Source: Bacillota bacterium
Lineage (GTDB): Bacteria > Bacillota > Clostridia > Acetivibrionales > DTU013
Direction: 5' to 3'
Assembly: GCA_023439545.1 (NCBI GenBank)
Contig: JAEXNT010000029.1
Location: 1-8,232, forward strand
Length of the DNA: 8,232 nucleotides
Position numbers and translations under genes: made by a program. Positions within the stretch are counted from its first letter, which is position 1, and each line of letters starts with the position of its first letter. Shown piece by piece: positions 1 through 6,330 of this stretch. The notes beneath the pieces are model-generated. The model was not told where the DNA came from and searched no databases. It saw nothing but the letters and a program-made list of their open reading frames with translations.

Positions 1-302
1 CTTAAATGGAGATCAGGTATCTTGTCCTTCATTAAAAAATAAATATCGGACTTGTCTAAACGCATTGTACGCGTGCTGTTACCGGCATCGAAACTGTTGC
101 GTTCGGAAAAGCTCATCGGATTTTGGGCGATTATCTCCTGGGGATCGTCATATCGAAAGTCTGCAACATTAAGATATAACACTAAAAGTCCGGCCAGAAT
201 GACCGGAACTAATAATATTACCAGAATGGCAATGACGGCTTTTTTCCCGGCGGATTTCTTTTTTTGAACAGTAGTATTGATGATTTCATCGGTCTTATTC
301 AT
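1..302 (-). CDS. Partial gene: small N-terminally membrane-anchored protein, unknown function
   Basis: Leftward open frame of 100 codons with no stop before the window edge, so the C-terminus is missing. It starts MNKTDEIINTT, has a lysine-rich cytoplasmic head (residues about 14-21, QKKKSAGKK), then one strongly hydrophobic segment (about 22-44, AVIAILVILLVPVILAGLLV), then a polar, probably extracytoplasmic region containing NSTRTMRLDKSDIYFLMKDKIPDLHLK. The ATG at 302 is supported by a GGAGG Shine-Dalgarno sequence 6 nt upstream and by a consensus sigma-A promoter at 334-362. The layout (short basic head, one membrane span, extracellular domain) resembles membrane-anchored Bacillota proteins of the general YpmS/DUF2140 kind, but this is only a resemblance; I do not recognise the family. 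Its real size and role cannot be judged from the visible part. Confidence 0.8.
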   Translation of the reverse strand, partial: MNKTDEIINTTVQKKKSAGKKAVIAILVILLVPVILAGLLVLYLNVADFRYDDPQEIIAQNPMSFSERNSFDAGNSTRTMRLDKSDIYFLMKDKIPDLHL

Positions 303-333
303 AGGCGGCCTCCGGAATCCTTTTGATTGTTCA

Positions 334-362
334 AGTATATACTTTATCTGACGTCTCTTCAA
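334..362 (-). promoter_or_regulatory. Sigma-A promoter for the leftward gene
   Basis: On the minus strand there is TTGAAG (-35, 357-362), a 17-bp spacer and TATACT (-10, 334-339). Transcription would begin near 327, giving a leader of about 25 nt that holds the GGAGG site. The spacer contains GACGTC (350-355), sharing a GACGT core with the repeats at 386-440, so a factor binding those repeats might also touch this promoter. Assigned by consensus match only. Confidence 0.65.
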
Positions 363-385
363 TATTATTTCGCTATATTATGTCA

Positions 386-467
386 CATTACGTCAACAGC
401 TCATTACGTCAACAATTTCAGCAAGCTCATTACGTCAACAATTCAAGCAATAACGCATTTCAAGCAA
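386..467. repeat. Short direct-repeat array in the divergent intergenic region
   Basis: Three perfect copies of CATTACGTCAACA lie at 386-398, 402-414 and 428-440 (start-to-start 16 and 26 bp). The second and third copies carry related tails (AATTTCAGCAAG and AATTCAAGCAA), and TTCAAGCAA occurs again at 459-467. Read leftward each copy is TGTTGACGTAATG, which includes a TTGACG hexamer similar to a -35 box. The array sits between two diverging promoters, so it could be an operator cluster or the remains of slippage duplication of a promoter element. It is too short and too irregular in spacing for CRISPR. Confidence 0.7.
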
Positions 468-495
468 CAAACTTATACGGTATCAATAACAAAGC

Positions 496-524
496 TTGAA
501 TCAGAACAGACGTTCGTGTATAAT
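496..524 (+). promoter_or_regulatory. Sigma-A promoter for the DNA glycosylase gene
   Basis: TTGAAT (-35, 496-501), 17-bp spacer, perfect TATAAT (-10, 519-524). Predicted start near 531, giving a 5' leader of about 108 nt before the ATG at 639. This is one of the best consensus promoters in the window and points to constitutive expression unless the upstream repeats act as an operator. No SOS-box-like sequence was seen around it. Confidence 0.7.
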
Positions 525-584
525 GCAAATATAATAAAAACATGTAACTCATGAAAATACTACAGCCGGTTATGATAAAACAAA

Positions 585-619
585 GCGGGCGTATGAAATA
601 AAGTACATACGGACGCCGC
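585..619 (+). promoter_or_regulatory. Possible leader hairpin before the glycosylase gene
   Basis: In the predicted leader, CGTATG (590-595) can pair with CATACG (606-611) and GCGG (585-588) with CCGC (616-619), with an asymmetric internal loop between the two stems. The structure ends 7 nt before the AAGGAG Shine-Dalgarno sequence (627-632). There is no T-run after it, so it is not a convincing terminator or attenuator. It may influence translation, but this is weakly supported. Confidence 0.25.
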
Positions 620-638
620 CAGACATAAGGAGCTTGAA

Positions 639-1895
639 ATGGCCAGTATACGGATCACAAAAACCCAGGCTCGAAGATTTATGCTCAAATATCACGGACT
701 TTACGGCAATAGGCTTCCCCGTGGCAAAAAAGGCATCCTTGAGTATATGCGAAGAGTCGGATGCATTCAGTACGATCCCCTCAATATCGTGGGTCATAAT
801 CAGGAATTGGTGCTTCAGTCCAGGATAGACGGTTTCAGACCCGCCATGCTGCAAGAGCTGCTTTATAAAGACCGGCTGCTGCTTGACGGCTGGGACAAGG
901 TCATGTCGATCTATCTCACCTCGGACTGGCCATACTTCAGCCGCTACAGGGCATCAAGGCTCGAATGGCTCGGCAGTCCCGACAAACCCGTTGTCCCCTT
1001 CCTTCCGCTTGTCAGAAACGAGCTTGAGCAACGAGGTCCTCTTTCCTCCATCGACCTGGAATATGACCAGACGGTCCAGTGGCCCTGGGGTCCTACGCGC
1101 GTCTCGAGGGCGGCGTTGGAAAGCATGTGGTTCTGGGGCGAGGTCATTATACACCACAAGGTCAACACGAGGAAATATTATGATTTTGCTTGCAGGTATC
1201 TGCCTGAGGACTTGCTGAACGCGCCCGATCCCAATGAGACCTTCGAACGCTACAGGGACTGGCGCATAAGCCGGAGAATAGGCGGTACGGGATTATTATG
1301 GGACAGGCCCGGCGACGCCTGGCTGGAGATACCCGGGACAAAGACGCCGGAACGCCGTGAAAGCATACAAAGACTGCTGGGCGAAGGCACTCTTTCAGAG
1401 ATTAATGTGGAAGGCGTGAAGGCTCCTCTTTACATGAGAACCAGTGATATGCCGGTATTGGACGAAATCGTGTACGAAACCGCCGACGGGCGTAAAGGTT
1501 TTCGTGCTCCCTCCCCGCGCGCCCACATTCTCGCACCGTTGGACAATCTGCTATGGGATCGGAAGCTCGTAAAGGAAATGTTCGATTTCGACTACCGCTG
1601 GGAGGTCTACAAGCCACAGTCCGAGCGGAGCTACGGCTATTATGTCCTGCCGGTGCTGTACGGAGACAGGTTTATCGCACGTTTCGAACCCGGTTTTGAT
1701 AAAAAATCAAAAACGCTGGTAATAAAAAACTGGTGGTGGGAAGCCGGCGTCAAGCCTACCAAACCTATACAGCGCAGGCTTGCGAAATGCTTCAGTCTTT
1801 TTTCGGAATATCTGGGTGCGGACAATATCGGGATGCCCCGGGATGGCTCGGGTAATACGGATGACAGTATAGCCTGCTGGCTCAAGGAAATATAA
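639..1895 (+). CDS. AlkX/YcaQ-type winged-helix DNA glycosylase (interstrand crosslink repair family)
   Basis: A 418-residue protein, close to the usual length of about 400 for the YcaQ/AlkZ superfamily (HTH_42, formerly DUF1006). These enzymes excise bulky alkylated purines and unhook DNA interstrand crosslinks in the cytoplasm. Family signatures seen: GCIQYDPLNIV at 41-51, containing the catalytic Q-x-D (Q44, D46) typical of the AlkX/YcaQ branch rather than the Q-x-Q of AlkZ; GHNQELVLQSRI at 52-63; LAPLDNLLWDR at 298-308; and RSYGYYVLPVLYGDR around 330-344. The start is supported by AAGGAG (627-632) 6 nt before ATG and by a strong promoter. The gene stands alone, divergent from one neighbour and convergent with the other. 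Family assignment is confident; activity on crosslinks is inferred from the family. No toxin biosynthesis genes are visible nearby, so a dedicated self-resistance role is not indicated. Confidence 0.9.
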   Translation: MASIRITKTQARRFMLKYHGLYGNRLPRGKKGILEYMRRVGCIQYDPLNIVGHNQELVLQSRIDGFRPAMLQELLYKDRLLLDGWDKVMSIYLTSDWPYFSRYRASRLEWLGSPDKPVVPFLPLVRNELEQRGPLSSIDLEYDQTVQWPWGPTRVSRAALESMWFWGEVIIHHKVNTRKYYDFACRYLPEDLLNAPDPNETFERYRDWRISRRIGGTGLLWDRPGDAWLEIPGTKTPERRESIQRLLGEGTLSEINVEGVKAPLYMRTSDMPVLDEIVYETADGRKGFRAPSPRAHILAPLDNLLWDRKLVKEMFDFDYRWEVYKPQSERSYGYYVLPVLYGDRFIARFEPGFDKKSKTLVIKNWWWEAGVKPTKPIQRRLAKCFSLFSEYLGADNIGMPRDGSGNTDDSIACWLKEI

Positions 1896-1902
1896 CCGGA
1901 TG

Positions 1903-1997
1903 ACCCGATAGCCGGGTAACCCGAGCTGCCGTTGCCGTATTGCCGTATTACCGGGCAGTTGGGTAGCGGGCTGCCGTTGCCGTGCAGCCGGGTAACC
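1903..1997. repeat. GC-rich repeat and hairpin cluster between convergent genes
   Basis: The 113-bp spacer between two converging genes is built from short repeats. AGCCGGGTAACC occurs at 1910-1921 and 1986-1997, GCTGCCGTTGCCGT at 1925-1938 and 1970-1983, and TTGCCGTA/TTGCCGT is repeated within. Possible stems are ACCCG/CGGGT (1903-1907 with 1913-1917, 5-nt loop), GGCAG/CTGCC (1954-1958 with 1971-1975) and GGCTGC/GCAGCC (1969-1974 with 1984-1989, 9-nt loop). No T-tract follows any stem on either strand, so this may act as a bidirectional hairpin barrier but is not a classical intrinsic terminator. It may be a REP-like intergenic repeat. Confidence 0.55.
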
Positions 1998-2008
1998 GCA
2001 AACATATT

Positions 2009-4342
2009 TCAGCGAGTTATCGCCCTGCCGTATTCTACGTCGAATCCGCTCTGGATCGATTCCTTGCCGAAATATTTCATAAGCTGCTTTATACCAGGGT
2101 CCTTGACCTTATAATAGTACAGACCGTACTGCTCCTCCTTCTCCTCGCTGTTCTTGAAACGTTTTTGCAGCACAAGCAGTCCATTGTACAGCAGCGCGAG
2201 ATCGTCCACCCTGCCCTTGAGCAGCTTTGCCGCTTCATCAGGCTTTTCGGCGTTGATCAGCCTGAAAAATTCACTATATTCCGATGTATCCATTTTCATA
2301 TATTTTCCGATCAGAGGCTTGTAATCGGCATAGAAAACAGTGCTTTCCGTGTAGTTTTCGGCAAGCCGGGGCAAAGGCTCCCGCCTGTTCTGCAGCATAT
2401 ACAGCATCATCAGATTTTCCGTACCCGAGCCCGTTTTTTCGTAAAACCGTTCATAAAATTCGGCGGCTTTCTCAAACTCGCCGTTATAACCGTAGTTGCG
2501 CCCTATCTCAAGCAGATCGTACGGATTACTGCTCTTCAGCAACAGCTCCAAGCCTTTTTGCAGTTCGCCCGAATCGATATAAAGCGATCCGAGCACCGAA
2601 AGCAGCTCGTCGTTATCTGGTATTTCACTTATTAAACTCTCAAAATAGCCTTTGGCTTTTTCAGTGTCTTTATTTATTAATGAATACGTTTTACTGTCAT
2701 ATTCCCAGCCGTTGTAATAAAGCTTTGCCAGTACCTTCAAAGCATGCAAACCACGGTTTCCCTCGGCCAGATCGCGCTCATACAGGCTTATCGCCTCGTC
2801 ATATTTTTTATCCAGCAATACAAGGTCAGCCTCGTTGAATTCATCTCCGGCGACACGCAGTATATTCCTGTGCCTGCTGGGGTAAATGCCGTCGCTGCCG
2901 TACATGATATTGCCGTTACGATCGTAGAACGTCACATAATAGGCATAATCGCCCGTATGGTAAAACGGTTCGAACAGATAATAAGGGTCGATGCCGTCTG
3001 TACCGAACGAAGCGCCCGTTTTCATGCCCCTTTTTCGCTCCATGACAGTGTTGAGTACATATTCTCCGGTTTTTATACTTTCAGAATAAAACATATTGTT
3101 GGCCATTATACGGTTATCTTCAATATCGCGCAGTTCTCCCGCGTAAATTGTATAATGATCCGCACCCTCCGGCAGGTTTACGCTGAAACGGAATTTTCCG
3201 CCCCCGATATCCTGTACGCTGACCATCCCGGCCGTATCCAGGAATGCTATATCCTTTTCGATCGACGTATTCCCCGTGAACTTCAAACTGTTGTCCCTGC
3301 CAAGGTCGAGTGCTTTCCCCTGGACGCGCTGCCAGTCGGCGCCTACCGCGATCACGTAAATACCGTCGGGAATGTTCGTAAAGCTGAAGTTGCCTTCCTT
3401 GTCCGTAACTGCGTCGCAGCGTATACCGTCGCCCGAGCCCAGCGTACTGCTCCAAGCGGTTCTTGTGACTTCGTCCTTCAGTAAAAGCGTTATATAAGGC
3501 GCAGGTTTACCGTCTATACTGACGCGGCCGCTTAAAACATTGCCGCTTTTTTCTGCCGGTTCTGCGCTCTTCAGGTATTTAAAGCCCGACAGTTCACTAT
3601 TTATCTGCAGCAAGGGCTTTACAAGCGTTTCATTTGGCTTTTGTGAAGTAAAAAACAAATCGGGTATTGCCGCCATCTCTTTGTCGAAGCCGTCCATATC
3701 TCCCGTCATATAGCAATAATATGCGTATAACGCGCGCCTGACCGTGGAATAACGGTCCTTCGCATTGAGACGTTCCTGCAGCGCTGCCCCTCCCCGGTCC
3801 ATTTCACCGAGGCCCATATACATCGCAGCGAGGTGGAGCTCTCTTAGCGATTCAAGCTTGCCGTCCCTTATATAGTCGAGCTGTTCAAGCAGCTTGACGG
3901 CATTTTCTCCGTAGCCCGAAAAATAATTGGACAGGGCGACATATATCGTGTATTCCGCAAAAGCATCGCCTTTCACAGCATGGCCGGCGATATCCCCGTA
4001 TTGAGCATTGATTCTGTCGGCGCTTTCCGCCCCGATGTAGGAGCAGTCGAGAGCGGTGAAGCTTTTAGTGATAAATAATTCATTAAAATACCCGAAGTTC
4101 TTGCTTTCCACAAGAAGCTTAAGCTTCCTTTGCGCGGCCGAAACAGCGGCATTTGAAGCCGGAGCGCCCTCTGCCGCCCTGTCGTAATATACGTCTGCCG
4201 CCGCGCTGTTTCCAGCCAGCTCGCTGGCCCTTCCCAGCAAATAAAACATACGTCCCTGGAAAAGCAAAGCAGCCGAGATCAAAACGAGCGCAGACAGACT
4301 GATCAAAAGCAGGTGCTTAACCTTAATCCTTATATATCCCAT
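2009..4342 (-). CDS. Membrane-anchored TPR protein with carboxypeptidase-regulatory-like domain
   Basis: About 777 residues. N-terminal signal anchor (residues about 10-28, HLLLISLSALVLISAALLF), then an alpha-helical TPR-like region (about 30-260). A beta domain follows with the carboxypeptidase-regulatory/CNA-B pattern: SGRVSIDGKPAPYITLLL near 271-288 and TDKEGNFSFTNIPDGIYVIAV near 313-333. After a second beta-rich stretch, TPR-type repeats return from about residue 503 (DEFNEADLVLLDKKYDEAISLYERDL; YIDSGELQKGLELLLKS; YNGEFEKAAEFYERFYEK). The bulk is predicted outside the membrane. I prefer the ATG at 4342, which has GGGGAGG 8 nt upstream; a longer frame begins at 4366 but has no good ribosome site. 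The gene overlaps the preceding anti-sigma-like gene by 20 nt, so the two are coupled. It probably supplies the extracytoplasmic protein-interaction part of the sigma system. Function is inferred from context; no enzyme motif was seen. Confidence 0.8.
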   Translation of the reverse strand: MGYIRIKVKHLLLISLSALVLISAALLFQGRMFYLLGRASELAGNSAAADVYYDRAAEGAPASNAAVSAAQRKLKLLVESKNFGYFNELFITKSFTALDCSYIGAESADRINAQYGDIAGHAVKGDAFAEYTIYVALSNYFSGYGENAVKLLEQLDYIRDGKLESLRELHLAAMYMGLGEMDRGGAALQERLNAKDRYSTVRRALYAYYCYMTGDMDGFDKEMAAIPDLFFTSQKPNETLVKPLLQINSELSGFKYLKSAEPAEKSGNVLSGRVSIDGKPAPYITLLLKDEVTRTAWSSTLGSGDGIRCDAVTDKEGNFSFTNIPDGIYVIAVGADWQRVQGKALDLGRDNSLKFTGNTSIEKDIAFLDTAGMVSVQDIGGGKFRFSVNLPEGADHYTIYAGELRDIEDNRIMANNMFYSESIKTGEYVLNTVMERKRGMKTGASFGTDGIDPYYLFEPFYHTGDYAYYVTFYDRNGNIMYGSDGIYPSRHRNILRVAGDEFNEADLVLLDKKYDEAISLYERDLAEGNRGLHALKVLAKLYYNGWEYDSKTYSLINKDTEKAKGYFESLISEIPDNDELLSVLGSLYIDSGELQKGLELLLKSSNPYDLLEIGRNYGYNGEFEKAAEFYERFYEKTGSGTENLMMLYMLQNRREPLPRLAENYTESTVFYADYKPLIGKYMKMDTSEYSEFFRLINAEKPDEAAKLLKGRVDDLALLYNGLLVLQKRFKNSEEKEEQYGLYYYKVKDPGIKQLMKYFGKESIQSGFDVEYGRAITR

Positions 4343-4814
4343 CAGCCTGCCCTCCCCGATTGCCATCCACTACCGCTATGCTGCTGTTTCTGATATCCTC
4401 GGCCGAAACGCGCGCAATGCCGAAGCAGGCGTAGACTATGCCCGATACGGTGATCAGCAGCGCAACTACCAGGGGTTTTACAGGTATCCGCAGTTCCAGG
4501 TTCATGAAGGAATATAGCCTCTCCCTCCAGCTCTTCGCCCCGGGCGCTCTCTCGTCCGACGAAGCGGCTTTGTCGCGTGATGCGGGCCCGCCGTTTCCAT
4601 CGCCGTTTCCATCGTCGCTTCCATAATTGACTACGACTTCGTACGGCGCGGCCCTTTCGCGTATGCCGGCATTCCCGTATAGCGCGTCCTTTCTGTGCTC
4701 GGCGCCCCCGCCGCATGATGCTGCCCGTTCAAGCACCTTGTTCCTGCTTTTATCCGTGAACACGACGTCTTTCATTTCCGAATCGAGCTTATCCCTGAAA
4801 TTCATATCACCCAT
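4323..4814 (-). CDS. Putative single-pass anti-sigma factor (non-zinc type)
   Basis: A 163-residue protein encoded directly after an ECF sigma factor, overlapping it by 8 nt (ATGGGTGA). It has a short conserved-looking N-terminus (MNFRDKLDSEMKDVVFTDKSRNKVL, about 4-28), a low-complexity Gly/Asn/Asp linker (about 65-76), one membrane helix (about 113-133, KPLVVALLITVSGIVYACFGI) and a short external tail of about 30 residues. The topology, N-terminus inside, matches membrane anti-sigma factors. The HxxxCxxC motif of zinc anti-sigma domains is absent. The start at 4814 has AGGAGG 9 nt upstream; the ATG at 4805 would be 18 nt from it. The anti-sigma role rests on gene order and topology rather than on a recognised domain. 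The tail is too short to be a sensor, so sensing may be delegated to the next protein in the operon. Confidence 0.7.
   Translation of the reverse strand: MGDMNFRDKLDSEMKDVVFTDKSRNKVLERAASCGGGAEHRKDALYGNAGIRERAAPYEVVVNYGSDDGNGDGNGGPASRDKAASSDERAPGAKSWRERLYSFMNLELRIPVKPLVVALLITVSGIVYACFGIARVSAEDIRNSSIAVVDGNRGGQADGIYKD
4591..4614. repeat. Twelve-bp tandem repeat inside the anti-sigma-like gene
   Basis: CCGTTTCCATCG occurs twice head to tail (4591-4602, 4603-4614), followed by a degenerate third copy to about 4626. It encodes the DGNGDGNGG linker of the anti-sigma-like protein. A 12-bp unit keeps the frame, so copy-number change would alter linker length by 4 residues without a frameshift. Confidence 0.7.
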
Positions 4815-5358
4815 CGCAAAAATCCTCCTGCAGGATATCCCTGAGCCTGTCGCGCCCTCTCTTGAGCCTGCTTTTTACCGAACCTTCCGGCATTCCGAGA
4901 GCTTCCGATATCTCCCTGATCGAGAGATCGTTATAATAATGCAGCAGCAATACCTCCCTGCTGCCAGGGGCCAGTTTCATCAACGCTTCGGTCAAGCTTA
5001 GGCGGTCATGCAACGACCCGATGCCGGCCTCCGGGTTTTCGTCAGTAAGCCCGGATTCAAATACCGGTATCGGTACATTCCGCCGGTACCATGCTTTTCT
5101 GCGGCTTTGCCTGCATTCGTTGACGAGAATCCTGCAAAGATAGGTTTTTATTCCGGCCTCGCCGCGGTAATTGGAATATCCGGTGTAAAACTTGAAAAAT
5201 GTTTCCTGTACGGCGTCCTCTGCAAGCTTCAGGTCCTTCAGAATAATTACGGCAACGCGCAAAAGCATGTTCGAATAGCCGTCCATCAAGGCTGCCAGCT
5301 CGTTCTCAGTCAAAGTATATTCAATTCCCGGTCGATCTGTTTTTTCGGGTAGCTCCAT
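4807..5358 (-). CDS. ECF-family RNA polymerase sigma factor
   Basis: About 183 residues, the usual ECF length, with only regions 2 and 4. Region 2 spans about 23-91 (YSNMLLRVAVIILKDLKLAEDAVQETFFKFY, then GIKTYLCRILVNECRQSRRK), with the DAVQETF core that contacts core polymerase and the -10 element. Region 4 spans about 118-176 (LAPGSREVLLLHYYNDLSIREISEAL, then GMPEGSVKSRLKRGRDRLR) with the helix-turn-helix that reads the -35. Two adjacent ATGs exist: the one at 5358 has GGAGG at 5 nt, while that at 5361 is only 2 nt from it, so 5358 is preferred. It is the first gene of a coupled operon with an anti-sigma-like gene and a surface TPR protein, and an ECF-type promoter lies immediately upstream, suggesting autoregulation. 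The inducing signal cannot be read from the sequence. Confidence 0.93.
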   Translation of the reverse strand: MELPEKTDRPGIEYTLTENELAALMDGYSNMLLRVAVIILKDLKLAEDAVQETFFKFYTGYSNYRGEAGIKTYLCRILVNECRQSRRKAWYRRNVPIPVFESGLTDENPEAGIGSLHDRLSLTEALMKLAPGSREVLLLHYYNDLSIREISEALGMPEGSVKSRLKRGRDRLRDILQEDFCDG

Positions 5359-5377
5359 CATGACCTCCGCATATATA

Positions 5378-5406
5378 TAGATGCGGCATATTGAGAAATG
5401 GTTGCA
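5378..5406 (-). promoter_or_regulatory. Probable ECF-sigma-dependent autoregulatory promoter
   Basis: On the minus strand there is TGCAAC (5401-5406) followed by C, an AT-leaning 17-bp spacer and CATCTA (5378-5383). This resembles ECF promoters of the AAC / CGTCTA type known for Bacillus extracytoplasmic sigma factors. Transcription would start near 5371, just before the GGAGG at 5364-5368, giving a very short leader. Location directly before the sigma gene fits autoregulation. Based on pattern only. Confidence 0.5.
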
Positions 5407-5469
5407 TTAAGACAGAATTTTTTTGAAATATTCGCATGCACTATTGATTCCGCGCAGTAAAAATCACTT

Positions 5470-6330
5470 TCAGCTGCTCGCGCTGCTGTAGCGCCTCATG
5501 CCTCTCTTCCAAAGGAATACGCACAGGAAGCCGAACACTGCGCTCACCCCCAGGGACAGCAGCCAATAGCGGCCATCCAGCACATCTGTCAGGAATTGCG
5601 CAGGGATCGTCGCCATAAGTCCGTACGGCAGCAAAACATAAAAAATCAGCTTCCAGGCGCCTTTGAAAACAATGCCCGGGATCCTGAACGAAAAGCTCAC
5701 GAGTTCGCCTTCTATTTCGCAGAAAGCGTCTATCTTCACGAAACGGAACGCAAACGTGCGAATTATTATCATCAGATCGTACATCAAAAAGTACATGACG
5801 AGCAGCAAAAAAACATACCCGGCTATCGCCCCGGCAGTTACGGTTATCCCGAGCATCCCGATTCCGTACGAGACCATCATGATGCCCGGCACAATGACTA
5901 CGAGCGAGCCCGGATCGACATTTTCGAATGAGACGTAAAAGAGCGTACTCACAGGTCTCACTATATACTGGTCAAGCGTTCCGGTCCTGATTTTCTCCGG
6001 TATCGTCAGCACGCCGAAAAAGTAAGTCGCCATGTATGAAGCGTCAAGGATGGTGAACGTTCCGATAAACACTATCATCTGATAAACGTTCCAGCCGTTG
6101 AGCGTACCGATATTGAGGAATATGGCCGAGAACATCGCGATCTGGAGCATGAAAATGCTCAGGTCGGTAATGAAAGCCGTCCAGAAATTGAAGCTGTACA
6201 TCATGCTTTTGTTCAGCCGGACCTTCATAAATACGTAGAGGAGCCTGGCATACTTCTTCACACGGGCCGCATACTTCGCGGTATTTTCAGCAAGCTTTCC
6301 GCTGAAACGCGCATCGGTTCCCTTTTTCAT
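5470..6330 (-). CDS. ABC-2 type exporter permease (COG3694-like)
   Basis: A 286-residue polytopic membrane protein with about six hydrophobic segments (roughly 52-75, 85-108, 142-160, 163-190, 218-238, 255-273) after a basic N-terminal tail. The cytoplasmic-loop motif PEKIRTGTLDQYIVRPVSTLFYVSF (about 111-135) is characteristic of DUF990/ABC-2 permeases that pair with a second, distinct permease. Its ATG overlaps the stop codon of the preceding permease gene by 4 bp (ATGA), and a purine-rich GAGGGGGTGGG precedes it. It is the last gene of the exporter operon. Substrate unknown: relatives are annotated as drug, lipid or antibiotic exporters, and nothing here decides between these. Confidence 0.85.
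   Translation of the reverse strand: MKKGTDARFSGKLAENTAKYAARVKKYARLLYVFMKVRLNKSMMYSFNFWTAFITDLSIFMLQIAMFSAIFLNIGTLNGWNVYQMIVFIGTFTILDASYMATYFFGVLTIPEKIRTGTLDQYIVRPVSTLFYVSFENVDPGSLVVIVPGIMMVSYGIGMLGITVTAGAIAGYVFLLLVMYFLMYDLMIIIRTFAFRFVKIDAFCEIEGELVSFSFRIPGIVFKGAWKLIFYVLLPYGLMATIPAQFLTDVLDGRYWLLSLGVSAVFGFLCVFLWKRGMRRYSSASS

Noticed and set aside
386..440. CRISPR array
   Set aside because: Repeats are only 13 bp, spacing is irregular (16 and 26 bp) and the intervening sequences are themselves related; no cas genes are present.
327..554. 75-codon plus-strand open frame in the intergenic region
   Set aside because: It lies over two promoters and the repeat array, has no Shine-Dalgarno sequence, and its composition is that of AT-rich non-coding DNA.
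551..601. Possible 16-residue leader peptide (MKILQPVMIKQSGRMK) in the glycosylase leader
   Set aside because: There is no ribosome binding site before its ATG and no attenuator follows; likely a chance frame.
1982..3484. Long plus-strand frames opposite the TPR protein gene (217 and 246 codons)
   Set aside because: They are antisense to a clearly coding 2.3-kb gene with domain structure, lack ribosome sites and show no recognisable motif.
5410..5469. Intrinsic terminator after the second permease gene
   Set aside because: There are A/T runs and a GCATGC palindrome but no stable GC stem followed by a T-tract on the minus strand.
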